Notes under the pieces: generated by a model
The model's input: only the letters and a program-made list of their open reading frames with translations
The model's database searches: none
What the model was told of the DNA's origin: nothing
Shown: positions 30,615-39,764 of the stretch, one piece after another
Layout of the letters: the number at the start of each line of letters is the position of its first letter
How positions within the stretch are numbered: the first letter of the stretch is position 1
Position numbers and translations under genes: made by a program
Assembly: GCA_018902545.1 (NCBI GenBank)
Contig: JAHIQM010000011.1
Span: forward strand, 1-64,000
Origin: Pseudomonadota bacterium
GTDB lineage: Bacteria; Desulfobacterota; Desulfovibrionia; Desulfovibrionales; Desulfomicrobiaceae
Length of the DNA stretch: 64,000 nucleotides
Direction of reading: 5' to 3'

Positions 30615-30648
30615 GGGATCTCAGTTTAAACGCTGAAATCCCTTTTTT
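30608..30648 (+). repeat. Second copy of the tRNA-Asp downstream terminator
   Basis: aagataagggatctcagtttaaacgctgaaatccctttttt; about 4 mismatches in 41 to the sequence after tRNA-Asp. Confidence 0.7.
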
Positions 30649-30704
30649 GCGGGTCAAACCATGCTTTCATGGCTGACCTGTCATGTGCTGCCTGGTGGGG
30701 ACGA

Positions 30705-31574
30705 CTAAAATTTGTTGACCGGAAGCTTGATGAATTGCGTTCCTTCAACCTCTTTGCCGAACTGTCCGTTGCGCAGGTTGGCCTGAATGGACGGCAAGAG
30801 CAGTGGCGGCACGGCTTTGCCCTTGTCGTCGCGCTGTCTTTGCTGGACAAACTCTTCCTTGCTGATGCCCAGATGCAGGAGCACATTGGACTGTTTCTGT
30901 TCGCTGATGGTGGTCATGCACTGCGGACCGCGTCTGAACTCCGGCGGGTAGTCGTGACCCACGTAGACGCGGTGGTCATCAGGCAAGGCAAAAAGACGCC
31001 GCGAGGAGTCGTAGGAATGCTCCGCGCTGCCACCGGGAAAGTCGCACCTTCCAGAGCCTACGTCCGGCAGAAAGATCGTGTCGCCAACAAAGACGGCGTC
31101 GCCGATGACGTAGGTCGTGTCTGCGGGAGTGTGCCCAGGCGTATGTAAAATGGTGGCTGGCATGTCGCCGACGGTAAATTTTTCGTCGTTGTCAAACAGA
31201 TGGTCGAACTGGGACCCATCCAGCTTTGTATCGTCCTTGGTCTGGAAAATGGGCACCCAGGTGGCGATGATGGTCAGGATATGCTTACTTATGGCGATTT
31301 TCCCTCCCAGTTTCTCTTGCAGATAATGGGCGGCGGTCAGATGGTCGGCATGGATATGTGTTTCGAGTATCCATTCCACGACAAGCTGTTTCTCTTTGAT
31401 AAAGTCGATGATGACATCTGCTGAACGCGTGCTGGAGGAACAGGACGGAAGATCAAAATTGAGCACGCTGTCGATTATGGCGCAGCGCTTCTGCGCATCT
31501 GTCGCAGACCAGACCACATACGACCAGGTGGCCGTGTCCTCGTCAAAAAAAGCTCGTACTGTGGGCTTATGCAT
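30705..31574 (-). CDS. MBL-fold hydrolase, persulfide dioxygenase/Blh-like
   Basis: ETHIHADHLTAAHYL, HTPGHTPADTTYVIGDAVFVGDTIF, YVGHDY. Confidence 0.8.
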   Translation of the reverse strand: MHKPTVRAFFDEDTATWSYVVWSATDAQKRCAIIDSVLNFDLPSCSSSTRSADVIIDFIKEKQLVVEWILETHIHADHLTAAHYLQEKLGGKIAISKHILTIIATWVPIFQTKDDTKLDGSQFDHLFDNDEKFTVGDMPATILHTPGHTPADTTYVIGDAVFVGDTIFLPDVGSGRCDFPGGSAEHSYDSSRRLFALPDDHRVYVGHDYPPEFRRGPQCMTTISEQKQSNVLLHLGISKEEFVQQRQRDDKGKAVPPLLLPSIQANLRNGQFGKEVEGTQFIKLPVNKF

Positions 31575-31592
31575 GGAATTTCTCCTTTTCGT

Positions 31593-32204
31593 CTATTTGC
31601 AGCTGGCGCCGGGGCTGCCTTTGGGCTTGCCGTCGATTGGGCACACACCGCCCGTGCAGCCGGTTTTGTTCCACGGTGCCCGCGTCAGCAGCATGGCCAT
31701 GCCGCAGGTGTTGGTGATGCCGGCAAAGACAAGTCCCGCGCCCACAAAAAGCGCACCCCAGATAAAGCCTGGCGTCGCGAAATACCCCAGCAGCCCGAAC
31801 AGCAGCACCAGGCTTCCGGCCGCAATGCGCACCTGCCTGTCCAGGGAGATGGGGCCACCGATGTTGGGAGCGGTGTTTGCGCCGATCAAAGGCAGTCCCT
31901 CACGTTCCCAGGCGTCGATACCGCCTTGCAAGACCTGCACGTTGCTGAAGCCGGCTTGCATGAATTTCTGCGCTGCCTTCTGGGCCCTGCCACCGCTGGT
32001 GCAAAGAAGGATGAGCGGAGTGTCCGGCAGGATGCCGCGTCGCATGGCAAAATCCTCAGGGATCAGGTCTGACAGCGGGGCAAAGGCCAGCGACCGCGCC
32101 AGGCGTTTGTTGGCAAACTCCGCCGACGTGCGCACATCGACAAAAATAGTTTGTTGGGCATCCGCCTTTGCGGCAGCGAGAGCCGAAATTTCCTGCAATC
32201 CCAT
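31593..32204 (-). CDS. Rhodanese-DUF2892 membrane protein
   Basis: TIFVDVRTSAEFA..., LLCTSGGRAQKAAQKFMQAGFSNVQVLQGGIDAWE, C-terminal TM segments. Confidence 0.82.
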   Translation of the reverse strand: MGLQEISALAAAKADAQQTIFVDVRTSAEFANKRLARSLAFAPLSDLIPEDFAMRRGILPDTPLILLCTSGGRAQKAAQKFMQAGFSNVQVLQGGIDAWEREGLPLIGANTAPNIGGPISLDRQVRIAAGSLVLLFGLLGYFATPGFIWGALFVGAGLVFAGITNTCGMAMLLTRAPWNKTGCTGGVCPIDGKPKGSPGASCK

Positions 32205-32301
32205 AACGTCTCCTTTGTGAATATTCCTCCTGACCACGGTGCGCTGCGCGAAAAAGCATCAGTGCTGCCTTGATAAGGGATGGAAATATGGAACGAAGTT
32301 A

Positions 32302-32487
32302 CTACTTGATGCGTACATGAAGTGTCAGAATTTCAATGTCCTGCATTCCCACAGGTCTGGCGGAGTGGTCAATGATCTTCAGGCAATTTTCCACATGATC
32401 CAGCATTTCTGATATCCTGTGCGGATCAAACTGCTTGGATTGAACGGCCAAAAAAGGCCTGGCCCCTGCTTTCTTCGTAAATCCCAT
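32302..32487 (-). CDS. Short hypothetical protein (61 aa) or remnant
   Basis: MGFTKKAGARPFLAVQSKQFDPHRISEMLDHVENCLKIIDHSARPVGMQDIEILTLHVRIK. Confidence 0.3.
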   Translation of the reverse strand: MGFTKKAGARPFLAVQSKQFDPHRISEMLDHVENCLKIIDHSARPVGMQDIEILTLHVRIK

Positions 32488-32522
32488 TTTTCGCGTCGAG
32501 CAAAGAGGCATAGGCGCGCGCT

Positions 32523-33458
32523 CTAAAATGCCGCGTTGCCTCCAAAGAACCGGTCTGCCAGGGTCGTCATGTAGAAAATCTCGAATTCGATCATGTCCGC
32601 ATCCTCCCGGCGCAACCATTCCGCCAGCCAGGCGGTGCGCAGGGCCAGGGTCCAGGTTGGCAGGTGCGCCTCCAGGTTGCTGTCCAGCAGGTCGCAGGAT
32701 CGCAAGGTTTTCATGAAGGCCGTGACCAGGGGGCCGCTTAGCGCGGCCTCATCATCGCTGCCCACGCAGCCGAGGATCAGCGCCATGTCGTGCAGCACGC
32801 ACTTGGGGCCGCAGAATTCCCAGTCAATGGCACCAAGGATGCGGTCCGCGCCCCAGATCATGTTCAGCGGATGCGGGTCGCCGTGGCAGAAGACCACGGG
32901 CAGGCTTGGACACGCGGCAAGCTGCCGGTCGATGAGGGAGAAGATGGGGCTGAGCCGTGCAAAGACGTCCGGGTGGCGTTTTTGGGCGTCGCCTGCGATT
33001 CTCGCGGCATAGGCGCGCAGGTCAAAGGTTTCCTCCCCGGCGTCAAGGCCCTGGGCGGCATGTCGCAAGTCCCGCAGAAACCGGGCCAGAGCCTCTCCGC
33101 GCCATGCGTCCCGCCAAAAGTTTTCCGGGTCCGGTGCGACCCCGTCCAGAAATGGGGTCAGCTGCCAGATCCGATCTCCGGCACGCTGCGCAAAGTTTCC
33201 GTCAAGTCCGGTCCGAGGCGCGGCCACGGGCAGGCCACTGGTCGCCAGGTGGGCGATGCGTCCGGCGATGCGTATTTTGCGCGTCAGGGTGCGGGAGTCC
33301 AGTTCTTCGAGGACATGGCGCGAACCGTCTGCGTCTACGACCACCCGGTACAGGCAGCGCTCCGGGCTGCCTTGGAGGGGAATGTCGGGATGGATGTCCT
33401 CGAAAGTTAGGCCCCAGCAGCTCAGTATGTCGTGCAGAAGTTCGGGAGATGGATGCAT
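32523..33458 (-). CDS. Phosphotransferase (APH/choline kinase-like)
   Basis: VVFCHGDPHPLNMIWGADRILGAIDWEFCGPKCVLHDMALIL. Confidence 0.85.
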   Translation of the reverse strand: MHPSPELLHDILSCWGLTFEDIHPDIPLQGSPERCLYRVVVDADGSRHVLEELDSRTLTRKIRIAGRIAHLATSGLPVAAPRTGLDGNFAQRAGDRIWQLTPFLDGVAPDPENFWRDAWRGEALARFLRDLRHAAQGLDAGEETFDLRAYAARIAGDAQKRHPDVFARLSPIFSLIDRQLAACPSLPVVFCHGDPHPLNMIWGADRILGAIDWEFCGPKCVLHDMALILGCVGSDDEAALSGPLVTAFMKTLRSCDLLDSNLEAHLPTWTLALRTAWLAEWLRREDADMIEFEIFYMTTLADRFFGGNAAF

Positions 33459-33478
33459 TACGAGTTAGAGGGAGCCCC

Positions 33479-33652
33479 TCACCATTTGCGATTTACGTAG
33501 CGGATGACGAAAAAGGCCAGGATGGCGATGACCACGACCATGGCCGCCATCAGGCCGTAGATGTCCGAGTTTTTGCCGATGAAGCGCAGGGTGCCCATGG
33601 TCAGCACCGCGACCACGCCGCCGGTCCACAGCAGGATGGTTTGTTTTTTCAT
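33479..33652 (-). CDS. Small two-TM membrane protein (57 aa), not in the ORF track
   Basis: MKKQTILLWTGGVVAVLTMGTLRFIGKNSDIYGLMAAMVVVIAILAFFVIRYVNRKW-stop; RBS-like ggagggcg. Confidence 0.65.
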   Translation of the reverse strand: MKKQTILLWTGGVVAVLTMGTLRFIGKNSDIYGLMAAMVVVIAILAFFVIRYVNRKW

Positions 33653-33707
33653 TTCGCCCTCCGGATTGAAAAATGGCGGACCACCGCAGTGATCCGCCCA
33701 GTCCAGT

Positions 33708-34994
33708 CTAATGTTCCGCAGGCTGGTTAGTCAGGCCGAAGCGTTCGAGGAGATAGAAGATGATGGACATGAGCATGCCCACCACCGTGCCAAGGGCCAT
33801 GCCCTTGAGTTGCACCGTGCCGACGTGCAGGGCCGCGCCGCTCAGGCCCACGATGAGGACCACGGCGGTGAGGATCAGGTTGGCGGGCTTGGAGTAGTCG
33901 ACCTTGGCCTCCACCAGCATGCGGATGCCCGAGGCGGCGATGACGCCAAAAAGCAGGATGCAGATGCCGCCCATGACCGGAGTGGGGATGGACTGGATGA
34001 AGGCCGAGAGCTTGCCGATAAAGGCCAGGCCGATGGAGATGACCGCCGCCCCGCCGATGACCCATACCGAATAGACGCGGGTTATGGCCATGACGCCAAT
34101 GTTCTCGCCGTAGGTCGTGACCGGGACGGAGCCGAAAAAGCCCGACAGGGTGGTGGAGATGCCGTCACCGAGCAGGGAGCGGTGCAGGCCAGGGTCCTTG
34201 ATCAGGTCGCGGCCAACGATGTTGCCGGTGACGACCAGATGTCCAATGTGTTCGGAGATGACCACCAGGGAGGCCGGGATGATGATCAGGATCACGTTGA
34301 TGTCGAACTTGGGCAGGTACACGGTGGGAAAAGAGAGAACGGCCGCCGTGGAGATGGTCTCGAAGTTGACCATGCCCATGCCGATGGACACCAGGTAGCC
34401 GACGATGATGCCCACCAGGACCGGGATGACCGCCATGAAGCCGCGAAAGACGATGGACCCGAAGGCGACCACCAGTAGGGTGACCATGGAGACGACGATG
34501 GCGTCGAAATTATAGGCTCCGGACTCGTCCGGCATGATGCCGGCCATGCCCGTGGCCACTCCGGCCAGTTCAAGCCCGATGAGAGCGACGATGGGGCCCA
34601 TGGTCGCCGGGGGCAGCACGACCTTGATCCAGTCGGAACCGAAGCGGCCGATGATGAGCGCCACAGTGCAGAAAATCAGGCCCGAGGCGATGAATCCGCC
34701 CAAGGCGTAGGAATAGTTTCCGCCCCACAGGGACTGGTCCGCGCCGAGAACCACGAAGACCGGCGACAGAAACGCGAAGCTCGAACCCAGGAACGCAGGC
34801 GCCTTGCCCTTGCAGATGAAGAGGTACAGGAGCGTGCCGATGCCGTTCATGAGCAGCACGATGGCCGGATCGATCTTGAACAGAGTGGGCACCAGCACCG
34901 AGGCGCCGAACATGGCAAACAGGTGCTGCAGGCTCAAGGGGAAGCCCTGGAGTAAGGGAACCTTTTCATCGACTTGAATGATTCTTCTGCTCAT
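33708..34994 (-). CDS. uraA: Uracil-xanthine/uracil permease
   Basis: NCS2 family; LSLQHLFAMFGASVLVPTLF, VPVTTYGENIGVMAITRVYS; start set at ATG 34994. Confidence 0.88.
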   Translation of the reverse strand: MSRRIIQVDEKVPLLQGFPLSLQHLFAMFGASVLVPTLFKIDPAIVLLMNGIGTLLYLFICKGKAPAFLGSSFAFLSPVFVVLGADQSLWGGNYSYALGGFIASGLIFCTVALIIGRFGSDWIKVVLPPATMGPIVALIGLELAGVATGMAGIMPDESGAYNFDAIVVSMVTLLVVAFGSIVFRGFMAVIPVLVGIIVGYLVSIGMGMVNFETISTAAVLSFPTVYLPKFDINVILIIIPASLVVISEHIGHLVVTGNIVGRDLIKDPGLHRSLLGDGISTTLSGFFGSVPVTTYGENIGVMAITRVYSVWVIGGAAVISIGLAFIGKLSAFIQSIPTPVMGGICILLFGVIAASGIRMLVEAKVDYSKPANLILTAVVLIVGLSGAALHVGTVQLKGMALGTVVGMLMSIIFYLLERFGLTNQPAEH

Positions 34995-35261
34995 GCGTTT
35001 CTCTCTTAAAAAAATGATGTGTTGCAAGGCCAAATGGGCCCGTCCCTCGCACACGCCGCACGGGGTCCGCCATGCAGACCCCAAAACTGCGATTTCGTAC
35101 AGGTTGGGGCTGTCGCGGTCAAGAATGTCGTCGCGGGAACCGAATTTCCGACGGAGCGGGCCGCTATAGCGGGTCGCATAAGGTTGGCGTGGGGCGGTCC
35201 GGAAAAGGGGATAGTGTCTTCTGCCATGTCCGGACCGCGAAAACGATCACCAGTTCAGGGT

Positions 35262-36347
35262 TTACTGCAGGTAATGGAAGTCGAATTGTGATTCGGATTC
35301 TTCCGAAAAGGAGCGTGGCAATGTCACGGTGTCAATGCGCTCAAGTCGATCTGTTCCTATAATATTGAACAGATAGGTGAATAACTCGGCATGGATTGCA
35401 GGCCCGGGTTTGCTGGTCGCCGTAAGTGATTGCGGTGGAAGATCCTGTTCGACGGCCGACATGATGGATGGATATCGTCCGAAAACCGAGGAAAAAGAAT
35501 GGATGACTTCGGCAAAAATGGCGTCGTGTCCGTCACCCTGATGCAATTCCGCCAGCACGAGCAGGATTTTGGCCAACTCGATATATACCAAAATGTGGGC
35601 ATCGTGTGTGTCGGCGAGCCGAACAGCATGAAGCAGCTCGTCGGTGAAGACGCGAAGGATAGCCTCTGGACCTCGGGATTCGAGAATGCTTCTGTAGGAT
35701 TTGAAGTAGTAGACGGCATCGCGCCGAACCTGCGCCGCGCGACGGATCTTGCGCGTTTGACGGACAGTGCCGGTTTGGTGAAGCACAATATCATGACCGG
35801 CTTGTGTGATTTTGCGGCAAAGATGCCAATCTTCATGGGTTCGTTGTTCGTACCCTTCAAGACCGTTCACCTTCGTGTAAATTTTTTTCCGCATGAGCCA
35901 TATTTCACCGGATGCGAAGAGCGGACGTGCCGGAACAGACTGATACCGGGATCTGAGATGCAGGGCGCGAGACAGAATGTCGCCAAGATCGGAAGCCAAG
36001 GGCTGCGCTCCCACCAAGGCGACATTGGGGTGTTCGGCCATGACCGACAAGGCGCTCGGCAGCCAGATCCGGTCGCAGACGATATCGCTGTCGATGGAAA
36101 AGATAAATTCCGTGTCCGCATGGCCCAAACCTGTACGTTTGGCTGCGGCTGGACCCAGATTCGTCGGATGACGGAGAACTGTCACGCCGCCGGGAAAGCC
36201 TGGCACGGGTGGCGGGATGAAAGCTTCTTCTGATCCATCGTCGACGACAATGACAGCCTGGACCAGGTTTCCGAAGGACCCAAGCCGATCAAGCTGCGCC
36301 CGCGCAAAGTCGTGATCGTTGTATGTGTAGGTGACGAGGGTCAGCAT
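35262..36347 (-). CDS. Family 2-like glycosyltransferase
   Basis: VIVVDDGSEEAF, LGPAAAKRTGLGHADTEFIFSIDSDIV. Confidence 0.8.
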   Translation of the reverse strand: MLTLVTYTYNDHDFARAQLDRLGSFGNLVQAVIVVDDGSEEAFIPPPVPGFPGGVTVLRHPTNLGPAAAKRTGLGHADTEFIFSIDSDIVCDRIWLPSALSVMAEHPNVALVGAQPLASDLGDILSRALHLRSRYQSVPARPLFASGEIWLMRKKIYTKVNGLEGYEQRTHEDWHLCRKITQAGHDIVLHQTGTVRQTRKIRRAAQVRRDAVYYFKSYRSILESRGPEAILRVFTDELLHAVRLADTHDAHILVYIELAKILLVLAELHQGDGHDAIFAEVIHSFSSVFGRYPSIMSAVEQDLPPQSLTATSKPGPAIHAELFTYLFNIIGTDRLERIDTVTLPRSFSEESESQFDFHYLQ

Positions 36348-36388
36348 TCGTTCTCCCGTCCGGTGTTCATTTCGTGGCTTCTGCCTTG

Positions 36389-37087
36389 TCAGATTTTCGC
36401 TGAGGCCAGATGACCTATCGCTGTCTCAATCACGGCCATGGCTGATTGCGGTGGGGAACTCAGATTCGCGATACGTCCGATGAACCCGTGCACGGGCAGG
36501 CCGGAGTAGTTTTCGATGGCCTCGCTGTTTTCCCTGCGGTCCAGTTCCGCGGTGGCGCTGGCCGGGTCGGTCAGGATTACGCCGAGGCAGTTTGCCTTGC
36601 GGGATTTGATGGCCTCCAGGGTCAGCAGGGTGTGGTTGATGGTGCCAAGCCCCGCCCTGCCCACGACCAGGATGGAAGCGCCGACCGCGCAGGCGAGGTC
36701 GAGCATGGTCCGTTGCGCCGTGATGGGCACGAGGATGCCCCCCGCTCCTTCCATGACGACGATTTCGCTTTGTCGGGCGTGATCGGCGATGAAGGCTTCG
36801 ATGGCCGCGAAATCCACGGCATCGCCCGCGAACAGGGGCGCTTTGGGCAGCAGGCGGCAGGAGTGGACGCAATCCCCCGGCGTCATGCCCCGGGGCAGCC
36901 CTTTGGGCAGGTGGCGGTGCACGAAGGCCGCGTCCGAGTCGTGGTCCGGATGCAGACAGCCGGTTTGCACGGGCTTGAGGTACACAGCGTTGCGGCCTGC
37001 CAAGGCGCGCATGATGAGCAGACTGACCACGGTCTTGCCCACATCCGTATCCGTGCCGGTGATGAAGAGTATTGAGCCTGGAGTCAT
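36389..37087 (-). CDS. bioD: Dethiobiotin synthase
   Basis: FITGTDTDVGKTVVS, YLKPVQTG, VMEGAGGILVPI. Confidence 0.9.
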   Translation of the reverse strand: MTPGSILFITGTDTDVGKTVVSLLIMRALAGRNAVYLKPVQTGCLHPDHDSDAAFVHRHLPKGLPRGMTPGDCVHSCRLLPKAPLFAGDAVDFAAIEAFIADHARQSEIVVMEGAGGILVPITAQRTMLDLACAVGASILVVGRAGLGTINHTLLTLEAIKSRKANCLGVILTDPASATAELDRRENSEAIENYSGLPVHGFIGRIANLSSPPQSAMAVIETAIGHLASAKI

Positions 37088-38232
37088 ACAGTTTCCTCCT
37101 TGCCCGCCGCCGAGAGGGCGTCGCGCAGCAGTTCGATGTCGGTCGCGTTATGCTCACAGGTCAAGCAGACGCGCAGGATGGCCCGGCCCAGGGGCACGGT
37201 GGGGTAGCGGGCTGCAAAGACCAGAATTCCCTTCTCCCGCAATCTTGTGGCCAGGCGACGGCACCGGTCCTCGTCGCCGACTTCCACGGCCAGAATGTGC
37301 GCCTCCCCTCCGATCTGCAATCCGCTTTCGGCCAGCTCCCGCCGGGCCAGATCTCCGAGCTGACGCAGGTGTGCGCGCCGATCCTCCGACCGCCGCACGC
37401 GGTGAAGCATGGCCAGCACCAGATCCCCGTGCCAGGGCGGCAGGGACGTGGTGTAGATGAAGCCTTGGCCGAAATGGATCAGGTGCTCGCGCACGACCGC
37501 GGGACAGAGGATGAAGGCCCCGAACATGCCGAAAGCCTTGCCCAGGGTGCCTACGGCCACGTCCGCCGCCTCGCGTCCCAAGCCCTTTCCCCCGTCGCCC
37601 ATCACGCCGTAGGCGTGGGCCTCGTCCACGACGCATAAAAACTTAAACTCTTGCTTGAGGTTTTTCAGGGTCTGAAAATCCGGGCTGTCCCCGTCCATGC
37701 TGAACAGGGATTCAGTCAGCACGGCCTGGGTCGGGTGGGATTCAAGGAGTGTGCGCAGGTGGCTCAACCGGTTGTGGCGAAAGGTGTGGAAGCGGGCGCG
37801 GCTGTGCCGGACTCCGGCCATGGTGCTGGTGTGGGCGCGCTTGTCGAGCAGGAGCGTGTCTTTTTCAGTAAAAAGGGTGGCGATGAGGGTCAGGTTGGCC
37901 AGAAAGCCGCTGCTCAGGATCAGGCCGGACTCGTATCCGAAATGATCGGCCAGGGCCTGTTCCGCCTCCAGGGTGGAGCGGCTGGTGCCCGTGACCAGGC
38001 GCGAGGCCCCCGCGCCGCAGCCGTAGCGCCTGCAGAGCCCGGCCAGGATCTCGGACATCTCTTTGTCCTGGGCCAGCCCCAGAAAATCGTTGGAAGAAAA
38101 ATTGAGCAGCTCCCGCCCGTCCAGCACCACCCTCGCGCCGTGGCGTTCGGTCATCGGCAGCAATTCGCGGCCCAGACCGGCCTGGTGTCGGGCCTTCAGT
38201 TCGGCGTTCAGGCGAAGGTAGAGCTCAGACAT
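37084..38232 (-). CDS. bioF: 8-amino-7-oxononanoate synthase
   Basis: FSSNDFLGLA, DEAHAYGVMGDGGKG, VGTLGKAFGMFGAF; start set at ATG 38232. Confidence 0.9.
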   Translation of the reverse strand: MSELYLRLNAELKARHQAGLGRELLPMTERHGARVVLDGRELLNFSSNDFLGLAQDKEMSEILAGLCRRYGCGAGASRLVTGTSRSTLEAEQALADHFGYESGLILSSGFLANLTLIATLFTEKDTLLLDKRAHTSTMAGVRHSRARFHTFRHNRLSHLRTLLESHPTQAVLTESLFSMDGDSPDFQTLKNLKQEFKFLCVVDEAHAYGVMGDGGKGLGREAADVAVGTLGKAFGMFGAFILCPAVVREHLIHFGQGFIYTTSLPPWHGDLVLAMLHRVRRSEDRRAHLRQLGDLARRELAESGLQIGGEAHILAVEVGDEDRCRRLATRLREKGILVFAARYPTVPLGRAILRVCLTCEHNATDIELLRDALSAAGKEETV

Positions 38233-38612
38233 GCGAACCTGTTCCGGAAGAGGGTGTCGGGTGCGTCGGTAAAGCCGTGGCGGCCCATGACGATGCGGCC
38301 TGCCGGGTCGTCGTTGACGGTCAGGGAGTAGCTGGCCCCGGCCCTGGTTTCCGCGTCGAGGGTGGCGCTGATGGTCAGGGGCTCGTCTCCGAGTCCCGGA
38401 ACATAGGGCAGGTCGGTCATGGACACAAGGTAGGCCTGCACCCTGAAATCGTGCCGCTGGCGCAGGTGCAGCCCGCAGGTCTGGGCCATGGCCTCCAGGG
38501 CCAGATAGGCGGGCAGGGATTTTGCGGTGCGGGTCGTGATTTGGCGCGCGTCGCAATGCAGGATGGCCTCCAGCGCCCTGGATGGATCGAAGAAGGAGAA
38601 ATCTAGATCCAC
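38208..38612 (-). CDS. Hotdog-fold (3-hydroxyacyl-ACP dehydratase-like) protein
   Basis: LPAYLALEAMAQTCGLHLRQRHDFRVQAYLVSM. Confidence 0.65.
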   Translation of the reverse strand: MDLDFSFFDPSRALEAILHCDARQITTRTAKSLPAYLALEAMAQTCGLHLRQRHDFRVQAYLVSMTDLPYVPGLGDEPLTISATLDAETRAGASYSLTVNDDPAGRIVMGRHGFTDAPDTLFRNRFACLSSTFA

Positions 38613-39763
38613 GGCCGCACCCCCAGGCAGGCATTCTGCCCGCCGAAGCCGAAGCTCTGCAGCAGGAGGCTGCCGGGTCGCAGGAGTGTGCGCTCGCGCA
38701 AGAGAGGCAGGTCCTCACGGCAGGGGTTTTCAAGGCCGGCGATGCCCGGAAATTGTCCTTGCGCGACGCAAATGAGGCCCAGGGCCAACTCGGCACTGCC
38801 GCAGGCCGCCGCCAGGTGTCCGATCCTGGATTTGAAAGCGATGATGGCGAGGGCGTGCGGGACGGTAGCGGCCAGGATTTCGCCTTCCATCGCATCGTTT
38901 AAAACCGTTCCGGTGCCGTGGGCCAGGACACAGAGGCCATCGCTTGGCAGGTATTCCAGGCAGCTTTGCACCGCCATGGAGGCGGCCATTCCCGAGGGGT
39001 CGGGCCCGGTCAGGCTGAATCCGTCCAGGGATGAAGAGGCGCTGACGATTTCGGCCAGGATGCGCGCCCCGCGCCCCTCGGCATGCTCAAGGCTCTCCAG
39101 GGCGAAGACCGCCCCGCCTTCGCCGATGGCGAAACCGCAGCGGGCCCGGTCAAAGGGCCTGCACGCCAGTTCCGGGCGCTCGAATCCCGAGGCCAGGACG
39201 CCCGCCTGCTTGTAGGCGCGGACTCCCTCGAAAGAGAGGCGGGAATCGCCGCCCCCGGCTAGAGCCACATCAGCCAGGCCCGAGGCCACCGTCCGATAGG
39301 CCTGCCCCAACGCTTGGGTCGAGGCTGCGCAGGCGGTGAGGATGGTCAGGTTCTCGCCGTGCGCGCCCAGGATCTCGGCCATGACTGAGGTCACGGTGTT
39401 GGGCAGGTAGTCCAGCAGCCACAGGGCGCGGTCGTCACGGGGGCTGGCCTGCAGGTTGGGGCCAAGGCCCAGGAACAGCCCGGCCCGGTCCAGATTTCGC
39501 CCGTCAAGGCCGGCGTCGTCCACAGCGCGCACGGCGGCGGCCAGGCAAAGCTGTTGGCCCCTGGTCAGGTAACGGGCGTTCTTGCAGCGGCCCACATGGG
39601 ATTTCAGGTCAAAATCAGGCACCGGGCAGACGGCTACGTGCGGATCGACTTCGGAGCGCAGGAAGGGGCCGTGGGACTCCAGCAGGGCGGAGAGCACGTC
39701 CGGCCTGTTGTTGCCAAGGGGCAGGACGAAACCGCTGCCCGTGATGACCACCCGGCGGCTCAT
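38603..39763 (-). CDS. Beta-ketoacyl-ACP synthase
   Basis: VVITGSGFVLPLG, active site ILTACAASTQALGQAY, HGTGTVLNDAMEGE, KSRIGHLAAACGSAEL. Confidence 0.88.
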   Translation of the reverse strand: MSRRVVITGSGFVLPLGNNRPDVLSALLESHGPFLRSEVDPHVAVCPVPDFDLKSHVGRCKNARYLTRGQQLCLAAAVRAVDDAGLDGRNLDRAGLFLGLGPNLQASPRDDRALWLLDYLPNTVTSVMAEILGAHGENLTILTACAASTQALGQAYRTVASGLADVALAGGGDSRLSFEGVRAYKQAGVLASGFERPELACRPFDRARCGFAIGEGGAVFALESLEHAEGRGARILAEIVSASSSLDGFSLTGPDPSGMAASMAVQSCLEYLPSDGLCVLAHGTGTVLNDAMEGEILAATVPHALAIIAFKSRIGHLAAACGSAELALGLICVAQGQFPGIAGLENPCREDLPLLRERTLLRPGSLLLQSFGFGGQNACLGVRPWI

Positions 39764-39764
39764 C

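Noticed and set aside
32487-32619. Upstream extension of the 61-aa ORF into the phosphotransferase gene
   Set aside because: Overlaps the coding end of a well-supported gene on the same strand in another frame.
36426-37157. 243-aa ORF overlapping bioD on the same strand
   Set aside because: Alternate frame of bioD with an Arg/His/Gly-rich translation and no domain.
38232-38895. N-terminal 220-aa extension of BioF in the ORF track
   Set aside because: The extension is out-of-frame shadow of the hotdog and KAS genes; BioF homology begins at MSELYLRLNAELKARH (38232).
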